DNA of 64,000 nucleotides from Lotus japonicus (lineage: Eukaryota; Streptophyta; Magnoliopsida; Fabales; Fabaceae). Each line of letters opens with the position of its first letter. Position 1 is the stretch's first letter. This document shows positions 36,043-45,717 of the stretch, piece after piece. The stretch lies in NCBI RefSeq assembly GCF_012489685.1, contig NC_080044.1:59883507-59947506 (forward strand), written 5' to 3'. The position numbers and the translations under genes are program-made. The notes under the pieces were generated by a model. The model was not told where the DNA came from. It did no database searches and was given only the letters and a program-made list of their open reading frames with translations.

Positions 36043-39000
36043 TTAGAATCCAATCTCTTTGTAGGACAACAATTCAAAACATGTGCACCCAGGGGCACAG
36101 CCAAGGCCCGGCAAGGCTGGGCATGTGCCCAGGCTCCTAGCCCGAAAAAATAAATTTAACTTGGGCCATAGGCCCTGTTTTGAGAAAAAATGAGTTATGA
36201 TATGGGCAAAAGAAAAGAGGCTGTGTGAGCCCTCAACTCATCGGTTTCCCACGTGCTAGTGCCTTGTCTTTAGTATAGTGGGAACCACTAGGAAGTCGTG
36301 TGGGACCAGCTTTGATTGTAGTTTATTTTATTGTTTTCCATCCTAGTTTTTTTATACTGTTTTCTCCCGTTGTGGGCGAGGCTCTTTGGGCCCTTCTTGA
36401 ATCAACAATCACTTAATATTGACCAAAATAATTAAGAGATTGTCATGGGCATGCTATTTTTAATTTTTATGGCGGGTTTGTATTGCTTATAGGTGGACAA
36501 CTTTATTCTTAATATACACACTGATTTTCCCTTTCAAAATAAAAAAATAATTCATTGATAGTGACATTGGATTATCAATTTTTACCCATGAATGATTATT
36601 TGTCCTTAAAAAAACTATATGTCTTATTATTATATATTGTCTTGTGTTTTCTGTGTGGTTGGAACTCCTCCCATATTCAATTTCAATTATCTCATTATTA
36701 ACTTTTGATCATTAAATTTTAAAGATGATGAGGTTTTTTGTTGATAAAGCAACTATTGAGAATGTGAATGTCGAACATTTAGTGTAATGAAGTCTAAAAA
36801 ATGGCATTTGCCTCGTGATTTTATATAGTATATTGTTATATGTTCCATTTCTCTTCTTTCAATAGAGTTAACTTATGTGAATTACAAATTTGTTTTTTCT
36901 TATCTCGTATTGTCTTCTTGGACGTGTCATATGTGGATGGAATGGAAATTGAGTAAGCTATACATTTGTTTGCAAAATGACAAGTCTTTTTTATTTTAAT
37001 TTATGACTATTTATATATTGTATCACGTGTAGATTTGCACTTTTAAAATTTGCCCAGGCTTCATAAAATTCATGGATTCGCCACTGTGTGCCCCAGTACA
37101 CACTGCCTCTCCCAAGAAACTGTGTGGTAGTTCCTTGCTTTTTAACATGCTTCTGACCATGTTCAGCAAGGTTCTATTTCTTCTTTCTGCTATTCCATTG
37201 TGCTCGGGTGTGTAAGGTGCAGTCACTTCATGCACTATCCCTTGACCCCTGCGGAAGGCTTCAAAATCACCTGAAGTGAACTCTCCTCCACCATCAGTTC
37301 TGAGAATTTTAATGCTTTTACCATGCTGTTTCTCCACCAGATTCTTGAAGGTTTTTAAAACTTGTAAAAACTTTACTTTTGCCCTTAATCAAATAACCCC
37401 ACAGCTTCCTGCTCAAGTCATCCACAAAAGTCACAAGTACTTGTTCCCTCCCAGTGATGGAACATCAAAGTACACAATGTGCAGAAGCTCATTGGCCCTT
37501 GAAGGAGTGTATGAACTGAATCAAGATCTTGGTTGTTTACTTATCAAGAAATTGTCATACACCTTTTTAGGAACCTGAATTGAAGGCAACTAAAGAACCA
37601 TCTCTCTAGACCTTAGTAGGCTTAAGTCTTTGAAATTTAAGTGACCTAGTCTTATGTGTCATAGCCAGGAATCATCAGACAAGACTTCAGCAGACAAACA
37701 TTGTGCTTCAACAACATCCAAATTCACTTGATAGGTCTTATTTCGTGCCAATTGTTTTCTCAATATCAGCTCTTCGAGGGATCAAAGATTTCTAGAAATT
37801 GTTCTTTTGTTCCCAATGAGAACCCCTTCTCAATCAACTGACCCAAACTTATCAAATTCGTTGTCATGCTAGGAACAAATAACACGTCAGAAATCAGGGC
37901 ACTCATACCATCTTTCTTTCTCACCAAGACATCACCAGTTCCCTTAGCTTGAACAAATCTATTATCAGCAAATCCCACCCTACTTTTCTTCTCATTACAG
38001 TTTTTAAACCAATCACGATGTCCAATAATATGATTAGAACGCCCAGAGTCTAGATACCATTTTCCATCACTACTAGACTGATAATCAGTAACCATCATAA
38101 GCAAAAGAGGGCTATCATCGGTTTTTACCTCACTTTCCTCCTTTGCCATATGTGCCTCGTCATGAGATTTGCCACGGTGATCACTCTGGTTCTGACTTAG
38201 AGGAACTTTGCACTCAATTGAAAAATGGCCAATCTTGCCACAGTTGAAACACTTGATCTTCTTTCTATCAATTTTCTTCTTGCCCCAACACCATTGATTA
38301 TAGCCTCATCTTCTTGAGCTTTCACCCTGATCTTGATCAGATTTTTCTTGATCTGAATACTAAGAACCTCTATTATTTCCAGTCTTGCAGTCTTTACCGC
38401 GACCACGACCTCTATGTACACCTTTGTTGTTGTACCCACCCTTCTTTGAGGTTTGGGCCTGCAATGCCTGATCAACAGGCTTCTCTGTGGACCTCTCCAT
38501 TAGCCTCTACTCATGTGCTTTGAGGGATCCTTGTAATTCCTCAACTTTCAAGTCTTCTAGCTTCTTTGATTCTTCAATTGCCACCACAATGTGGTCAAAA
38601 TTTGGGGTTAGGGTTTGCAATATTTTCTCCACAATTGTCTGATCAGAGATCTTTTCACTGTAAGCCTTCATTGCATGTGTATGAGTGATAATCCAATTGA
38701 AGAATTGGGCAGTTCTTTCATTTGATTCCATCTGCATCAACTCGTACTGACGTCGCATCGTCTGCAATCGCACCTTCTTCAATTGTTAAGCACCTTCATT
38801 GCATTTCACCAAGATTTGCCATGCCTCTAGTGAATATTTTGCCGCAACAGTCTTCTCAAAATGAGCGTCATTGACACATTGATGAAGGATGCACATTGCC
38901 TTGCAGTCTTTCCGCTTATTCTCCTTGTGTGTCACTCTCTGCGCTTCCGTAGCCCCTTCAGTGAGACCTGGGAAGCCATTCTCAACAACTTCACTAACTT

Positions 39001-39103
39001 CTTGATACCCCATTAATGCTTGCATCTGCACGCTCCATTAGTTCCAATATTTTCCCGTGAGAAGAGGACTATTGGTTGTGAAATTTGCACCAGATTGTGC
39101 CAT
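36043..39103 (-). pseudogene. Copia gag-pol pseudogene
   Basis: The gag ATG is at 39103, but a TAA at 39040-39038 stops it after 21 codons. Further gag blocks (39031-38786 and 38782-38507) are separated by more stops. The zinc knuckle CFNCGKIGHFSIEC is near 38250-38209. The protease region shows WYLDSGRSNH (DSG catalytic triad; 38149-37766). The integrase block 37590-37087 has LRTDGGGEF and [17 protein letters not shown] with the second Asp and the Glu of the DDE set. It resumes on the far side of the hAT insert (36081-36043) with HVLNCCPTKRLDSK. Several stops and shifts make it non-functional. Confidence 0.82.
36090..37086. mobile_element. 997-bp non-autonomous hAT-type element inside the Copia integrase
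   Basis: The left end is CAGGGGCACAGCCA and the right end, inverted, is CAGTGGCGAATCCA, imperfect inverted repeats of the hAT CAGNGGC type. The flanks TGTGCACC (36082-36089) and TGTGCCCC (37087-37094) match at 7 of 8 bases. Removing the insert and one flank joins the integrase frame across the break, which supports the boundaries. The interior is AT-rich with no transposase. Confidence 0.72.
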
Positions 39104-39160
39104 GGTCGATGATCAATTTTCCTTTTGGTGCGAGAAATAGAGAGGCTATGGATACCACTA

Positions 39161-39387
39161 TGTTGGAGTAAAAACACAATATGCACACAATAGAGAAAGA
39201 AAGCAGAATAGCGAGTGAGGGAGAAAAGGAATTGGGGGAAATTGTTTTTTGTTTATTCAGTACAAAATTCTATCTTTAGAAGAGAGTATATAGCTATTTA
39301 TAATAGCCCTCTACAACTAACTCTCTAATACTATTTAACAATACTAAACAGACTTAACAAACCTCTAATTTTGAATTACTTCTAACA
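39161..39387 (-). repeat. 5' LTR of the Copia element, 227 bp
   Basis: The minus strand runs TGTTAGAAGTAATTC ... TTTTTACTCCAACA (TG...CA) with a TATAAATAG-like box at about 39304-39296. The primer-binding site begins a few bases further. Only one LTR is present. Confidence 0.75.
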
Positions 39388-41284
39388 GTTCCTACAAATC
39401 GAACAAAATATCTAGAACAATACTTGAAATAAATCGACTCAGCCCAATATTTAAGAAAATATGACCCCCTAAAATTGTTGTGAAAACAATAGTAAAAAAA
39501 ATCAAATCCCCTCGTTGACACCTTTGGTCAAATTAAACATATCCATGAAATTAATAACATATGTTGCGTTTATGAGAATGAAAGCATTGTCGTCTTAGAG
39601 TTGCACAATGTCCATACAGCAAAGTTAACACAAGTATTAGGTCTTAAGTATTAGCATCAATTCCATAATTTCCATAATAAAAACTAAAAACCTACCCATT
39701 GCCTCCTGCTTCCACCTAATTCCCACTCTTCCTTGCCACTTCACTGTCACCATTCTCTATTTCAACACGGCTTCTCCTTCATTTACAATCGCCTCCTCAA
39801 CTCCCATGACCTCTAAACTTTTCAGATCTTGTTCAAGCTTCTTGACTTCAACATTGGCTTCGACCATCTTCTCATAACCCCTTCCCAAACATTGACTTAT
39901 GAATAGAAAAAGTCACAGCAAATATTATTCATATAGCAAAGTTAACATAAGCAATAGATCTTCAGTATTAACATCAATTCCATAATAAAAACTAAAAAAC
40001 CTACCCATTGCCTCTGCTTCCACCTAATCTCACTCTTCCCTGCCACCTCATTATCACCATTCTCTGTTTCAACACTACCCCCTCCTTCATTTACAACAGC
40101 CTCCTCACCTCCCCCCTCTAAACTTTCCAGATCTTGTTCAAACTTTTTTCCGATGTACCAAACACAAAGTAAAATTAAGATTTAAAATTGAAAAAAGATA
40201 ACAATCTTTAGTATGAACGAATTTGAATTTGTAATTCAATTTCATTATAGATAACTATGCATTGAATATTTATTTTTATTCATGAAAATTGTTAAAAAAT
40301 GTAATGGAATACATGATTGTGTTTTGAAAGATATTCATGATTTCATTAAAATAAATTGTTGGGTTAATATTATTGTACAATTTTTAAAAAAATTCAAAGT
40401 GGTTAAGAATATTAAATTTTTAATAAATTATAAAAATAGGTATGGTCAAACTGACATAAAATATGTGCATGATTTCATAAAAGACGATATTATTATTTTA
40501 CTAATAACAAAATATTAAGGCACCGCCTCTCATCAGCCTTCCATATCATCACTAATTTCATCTTCTTGGTTCTTATAATTTTCCAAACCTTAAAAACGAA
40601 ATTTAAAGAAAGGAAAATTTGATTTTAAGGTATATTAGAAAATTTAAATTTTCCTATTCCCTAAAAAACATAGAAAAGTAAAAGTAGACAGTGTGTAAAT
40701 TAAAATTTTCCCATTCAAGGTGGATGAAAGTAAATCAACAAACACGAAATGTACAAAACAAAAAATTAGATCAAGAAAAACATATAAGTCAAGGTAAAAT
40801 CTTGGAAGTATTAAATATGGTAAAGTACTGACGATATCAAAAAGCGAATTACTATAATCCACTTATTGTTATTCCGTCAAAATATTAAAAAATGTCGCAT
40901 TTTCCATGGGTTTGTGAGCATCTAAAATAGTACAAAGCCAACAAAAGATCAAACGGGTGGATGACCAAAAGGGTTGACGGAGCATAACGTTGGGGTAATG
41001 AAATACTATTTTTAAAGTAAAGGGACCCCATTTGCAGATTTGAGAAATCTAGGGGACCAAAATTGCTAATAAGCCTTTTTTTCATTTATAGAAATTTTAT
41101 AATAAATGGAAATTTATATAAAAAATAACGAAAAAGAATTTAATTATTTGAAATGAAGTGATTATATAGACTAATTGCATCTTGAAGTATACACTTAAAT
41201 CCCAAACTCTTTTTCCCAAATCTTTTCATCAGAAAATTTAAATTTTACACAATCATCCTATTGAATTCCATCACATCATAAAAT
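39388..41284. other. AT-rich region with a diverged tandem duplication
   Basis: About 230 bp at 39611-39840 is repeated at 39928-40148 (CCATTGCCTC-type core, CCACCTAAT, TTCATTTACAA, CAGATCTTGTTCAA). On the minus strand the second copy keeps a frame with EQDLESLEGGGEEAV, an acidic helical segment that may be a gene remnant. Short shared stretches with 35480-35515 (ATTCATATAGCAAAGTT) suggest this DNA and the kinase-tail duplication were once adjacent. The rest, 40150-41284, shows nothing recognisable. Confidence 0.45.
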
Positions 41285-41460
41285 ATGACTATTGAATTCC
41301 ACCACCACTACCACTACAACCACCCTCCACCACCACAGCCTCCACCACTACCACCACCGTCACTACCGCCACCACCGTCGCCGGCACCACCATCGTCGTC
41401 GGCACCACCACCACCACCACTATTGCTGCTACCACAACCACCCTCCACCACTACCGCCGC
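41285..41460. repeat. CCA-rich low-complexity tract, left part
   Basis: Dense CCACCA, CCGCCA and CCACTA triplets. The tract resumes directly after the chromovirus at 54218, so it was one tract before the insertion. Its Pro/His/Thr-rich translations are a consequence of the triplets. Confidence 0.85.
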
Positions 41461-42133
41461 TGTAAGGCCCAAGTTTTAACGCTTTGGATAAGTGAATAAA
41501 ATAAATAAGTTATTTGATTAAGATAAATTTGGGAAGGAAAGAGGTTCAGGAAAAGTCCAAGAATGTATCGAAAAACCGAAAGAGTTATAGCACGACTAAC
41601 ATACGCTTAATCCTAGGTCGAAGGTATTAGTGAATAGTTAATTTACGCTTTAGGACACGATGGAAACTAATTCCAAAAATCCTCAGAGAAATGTTAGAAC
41701 TTCTCTTTTCCGTCCTTAAACAACCATTTCGATGCGAAATCCTGGAATGTACGAACGTCAAATTCCAATTCTCGGAAGTTTGCCGAAACGGAATCCCTGA
41801 TAGTTCGGAAAACCTAAGATCGACAGACGATGAAGACTTTTTCTATCCGGAAACTCAAACGAAGATTCCACCCGCGTTCTCCTACATCTCTCATCATTCC
41901 TAATCTTTCTTCAGAAGGAAGTTTTCTCATCCGACGATCACTGCAAAAAGTAGATTTTCGGGATAAACCGACTTACACCGACTTATGCCGATTTTGGATC
42001 TTTTGGTTTAATTCCAAGAATTCTATTTTGAGTTCTGGAATTCTGTCGCCAGAACCTATCTTAGAATGCGCAGAGGAACGCGCAGGAAAAATCGGAATCG
42101 CAAAAAAATCATTTTTCCGTTTTTTCCAAAACC

Positions 42134-42141
42134 TATAAATA
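42134..42141 (+). promoter_or_regulatory. TATA box of the 5' LTR
   Basis: TATAAATA, followed 60-85 bp later by a GAGAGAGAGAGA tract typical of plant leaders. The identical site in the 3' LTR is at 50847-50854. Confidence 0.7.
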
Positions 42142-43694
42142 GTTGAAAAATTAGATTTTTTTCACAAAACCCATTTTCCCCACCCCCCAAAGCCGCGAGT
42201 TTCTAGAGAGAGAGAGAGATCCGGATCTTCGTCGATTCTTGCCCGTTTGCTTCACCGTTCGTCACTAATCGAAGACCTCGAGGTAGGTAATCTATACTCT
42301 CCTTCGAATCGTCGTTTCTGTCCATTTCTCCTGCGACTTTCTGAGTTCAAAATTTTGAGGTTTTTGAAAAACTGTTCAAATCAGTTGATTTCAGCGTCTA
42401 AACTTCTTCCCTGCATGCTCCTGAGCGTGTTCTGCGGATTAGATTTTGTCAAATGTCGACGAAATGCCGCCGGGATCAATTTCTACCCTAAATACCCATT
42501 TTTCGCCAAAGTCGCAACCTTTACGCTCTAATCTATCGACTTGGCTTAGTGCTAGTAGGATTTGTCGTCATAAACGTCGTTGTGGACGTCCCCATCCAAT
42601 TTGTTTTTCAAAAATCCAATTTTGAAATTCTGAGCTAAAAATAATGACCAAACTACCCCTATATCAGTTTTCGATCCGAAAATTTTTCCGAGCCTAGAAC
42701 CGTCTTAGTTACGGCTTATGTTAACCTAGGAACCAAGTTTGATCGAAGAAAAATCGACCCTCCCAATTAAGGAAAGTGGCCGAGAGCTATATCAAGGGGG
42801 GAGGAGAATCCGATTTTTCGAAAACTTGTCTTAACGCGTTAGATTGTCGTACCACGGAGGTAGTAGTGTACTGTGTAACCCTAGGACTCTTTGATTGCTG
42901 AGTTTCTGACTCTTGGTGTTGATTTCTGTGATTTTTGCTTAAGGTTCGTTTGAGGAGATTCCAAGAAACCAAGGAGAAGAGCTTGAAGAACATTTGGAGG
43001 AGGAAGCTGGAAGACCCACCGGTGAGGGCTACTCTCTGAATTACTAGATAATGCTTTAGGTGTCGATGAAATTCGACTTGATTTATGTGTTATGCACCTA
43101 ATTGCTAAATGTCTGAAATGATTTCTGAGGCTTCGGCCGAACTTGTTGAGTACTTGATGCCATGATATTGTGTGCTAAATGATTCACATGCTATGTGCTA
43201 CATGGTTAACTTAGGATGTGTTGGAATATGCTGTTTATGTCTTTTGGTTGAGCTGTTTCAATGATGCTATTCCACTTGTACCTGAGATTCTGAAAAGTGA
43301 GGATTACGGGCAGGTCATGCCGAATTTTTATGAGATTTTGAGAGAGTTTTAAAAGGACGAACGGAGTTCGGACCTTGTCATGCTCCAATGGATCGAGACC
43401 TTCTCAGGGAATTACTTGGGTTTATGGGAACTTTGAACTCATAGGGAATACGATAAGACTAAAAAGAGCTATTTTTATAAAGAAATTCATAAGATATTAA
43501 ACAACCTCTAAACCTTTAAATAAAGATAACAATCTCGGATGCAAGCTTTGGATTGAAGTTTAGTTTTGGAAAATGAGAAGTGTCGTCGGATCCAAGTGTT
43601 GGGAAGATTTCGAGTTTTGGGTATGTTGATACTCATTCGCTCTGGGAGCAGTTTGTTTAGCCATCCAAGGGATGAGCCGAGAAGCTTCACGGAG

Positions 43695-43862
43695 GCGTGA
43701 GACCTCGTGAACAGCATGATACTTCATTGAAGCGTGAGACTTCGTGCAAGTGTGTAAATTCACTGAGGCGTGAGACCTTGTGAAAGCATAAAACTTCACT
43801 GAAGCGTGAGACTTTGTGAATGTGTGAGACTCCACAGAAGCGTGAGACTTCGTGAGAGCATT
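43695..43862. repeat. 36-37-bp minisatellite in the 5' LTR
   Basis: Five units, each opening GCGTGAGAC(C/T)T(C/T)GTG, start at 43695, 43732, 43768, 43804 and 43840. Units differ by several bases. The same array is in the 3' LTR at 52408-52575. Confidence 0.88.
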
Positions 43863-44571
43863 GATGACTCGAAGAGTTGTCGTGAGTGGTTGCACTCTTT
43901 TGTTTATGATTAATTGTATTTTGTCGCAGAATCGACATTTACCTTAGGGTATTCTTTTAGAGACTTTAAGTTAATCTAGAACACGTGGCGACGTGTCAGG
44001 TGAGGTCGGAGACGTTGTTTGGCTAATCACTTGCATTCATGCACTCATTTTGAGGTTAATACACGGCGTGATACCGGACCTCGGTGGATTCCAAAATGGT
44101 CATAAGACCCGGATTTCCATATTTAGGACACTACGGTGGTCCTCAGTAGCAGACGGAATGGCAGACCTACGGGTTCACTGCTGATCTGACTACTTTTGTG
44201 TGGTGTAAGAGACACGCGAGCAGGAAGGTACCCACCGTGGCTGGTGTTAGGGCCGTCTCGTTGATGTCCATCCTTCTTCCGGAATGCATTTTGTTACCCA
44301 GCATTGCATTTCATGCAACATACATGCTAACTTAGTTGCTGAGTGTGATTGGTAACTGTTTATCCTATTTTTGAGGCATGCTACTTGTTTTTATGGCTCT
44401 TTATATTTATTGTGATACATGCAACCCTAGGAAGCTATCCCAAAACTTATAAGCCTGAGAGGCTAGTATTTATTATCCTATAATTATATCTGGTTTTATT
44501 AATTATATAATTCTTTGGAGTTGACCCTCGCGTCTGCTGTGTGTGTTTGGGCGGACTACGCCATTTGTCAG

Positions 44572-45054
44572 ATGAGTATGGGGGATTGGTTTACCATGGT
44601 CAGCCCGTCAGGGGGGACCAGGTACGAGATGCTTGACCAAGACGACCCAGGTGCATGGGTGGTCGATCCCGAGGGCCACCGTGCGACCTACACCGGTCGG
44701 ATCATGGAGGACCGTGTCGATCGATTCGGACGCTTGACGGAGGGAGTGATGAGGAGGCACATAGTGAGCTTCAACCTGCCTCCAGGAGTACACTGTGGAC
44801 CCGGCTTGGGAGTACCTCCACCGCCACCATCTCCTTCAGATGATGAGGACCCTTCTGAGGAGTTGCCAGTAGGTGGGGCTTCGACGGAGTCTAGTCCGTC
44901 TACTGCTGCTGCTGTCGTTGCGGATCTCGTTCCGGGCCCCGAGCCCGAGAGTCCAGTGCGGGAGCGCATTAGGGTGGACAGAGAGGGCAGTGTTGAGTAC
45001 GTCGACCTAGTCGTCCTGGATGCAGATTCGGATGACGACCGCGCTAGCATGTAG
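44572..45054 (+). CDS. LTR-internal ORF, unknown product (5' LTR copy)
   Basis: A 160-residue frame from ATG 44572; the frame stays open upstream to 44515 without another ATG. It opens MSMGDWFTMVSPSGGTRYEM, continues with a compact charged region (DQDDPGAWVVDPEGH, then RIMEDRVDRFGRLTEGV), a Pro run then acidic segment (PPPPPSPSDDEDPSEE), and an Ala/Ser/Glu-rich tail ending DADSDDDRASM. It is distinctly GC-rich next to AT-rich flanks, as if under coding selection. I recognise no domain. It would lie in the leader of the genomic RNA, about 0.7 kb upstream of gag. Chance or a relic of captured host DNA are the alternatives. Confidence 0.5.
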   Translation: MSMGDWFTMVSPSGGTRYEMLDQDDPGAWVVDPEGHRATYTGRIMEDRVDRFGRLTEGVMRRHIVSFNLPPGVHCGPGLGVPPPPPSPSDDEDPSEELPVGGASTESSPSTAAAVVADLVPGPEPESPVRERIRVDREGSVEYVDLVVLDADSDDDRASM

Positions 45055-45508
45055 GATCGAGTGCTAGTGTGGGCTCCTCGGGTAGGGATAGTGTAGGAGT
45101 TGTGTCGATGCTCTGACCGTCATGCTTCCGTTTTGGGGACAGGGTAGTTTTCCTACCGGTAGCTTTTGTGTGGTTTCCTATGGAGATCACAGAGAGCTGG
45201 TTGGATTTAGGGGGTCTTTTCTTAGGCCGCTGGGCCAACTTGCTCTCAGTTTTTGTAGGTTAGTGTTGCGGACACAGTATCTTCATCTTGGTCTGTACAT
45301 ATTGCCTTCGGGCGTTACTCTTTTCTGTCACCCGACACGAGGCATGTATATATAGTTGTATAGTAGTTCCTTTTATCTTCTGTTGGGGAGTTTTATTGCT
45401 TTTTGTCTTTAGTTATATTGTCGAAAAAAAATAATTCACGTTTTTCCGCTTAAAGTATTTTCTTTTGGTTACTAAAGTGACGCCACCGAAATCGGGGTGT
45501 TACATTTG

Positions 45509-45520
45509 TGGTATCAGAGC
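45509..45520 (+). other. Primer-binding site for initiator tRNA-Met
   Basis: TGGTATCAGAGC, the usual plant retrotransposon site, lies 4 bp after the end of the 5' LTR. Confidence 0.92.
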
Positions 45521-45717
45521 TTAGTCGAGTCTTTCGGGAGTCTTTGGGGAATAGGTCTTCTGTGCTAGGTTGTGTGACTCTGCAAAGAGTAAAAATTGAT
45601 TGTCTGCCAAGCGATTTTTCGCTTAGAATTGTTTGAAGTTATTGCTTAATCATATTGTATAGTTATTTTGGATGCTATCTTATGATGAGCACTAACTGTT
45701 TGTTAATTTAGCAGAAC

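Larger units (their letters stand above)
36037..39387 (-). mobile_element. Truncated, decayed Ty1/Copia retrotransposon
   Basis: On the minus strand, in order: a 227-bp 5' LTR (39387-39161), a TGGTATCC primer-binding site (39157-39146), a gag region, a CCHC zinc knuckle, protease and part of integrase. The element stops around 36043 at the border of the 499-bp duplication, so the reverse transcriptase, RNase H and 3' LTR are gone. A hAT-type element (36090-37086) splits the integrase. Copia gene order (integrase before RT) fits the layout. Confidence 0.85.
41461..45504 (+). repeat. 5' LTR of the chromovirus
   Basis: 4,044 bp, TG...CA. Contains a TATA box (42134-42141), leader-like GA-rich sequence, two plausible splice donors (42283 and 43022), a 36-bp minisatellite (43695-43862) and a GC-rich 160-codon ORF (44572-45054). 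Most of the LTR lies downstream of the TATA box, so R plus U5 would be about 3.3 kb. Confidence 0.95.

Noticed and set aside
43695..43862. CRISPR-like pattern of repeats and spacers
   Set aside because: Eukaryotic DNA, units diverge, no uniform repeat-spacer split, no cas genes; it is a minisatellite.
43560..43895. Minus-strand frame of 111 residues with repeated SHASV motifs in the LTR (also 52273-52608)
   Set aside because: It is the reverse translation of the 36-bp minisatellite; open because the unit is a multiple of three.
44688..45050. Minus-strand Ser/Thr-rich frame opposite the LTR ORF
   Set aside because: Antisense shadow of the GC-rich plus-strand frame; composition follows from the other strand.
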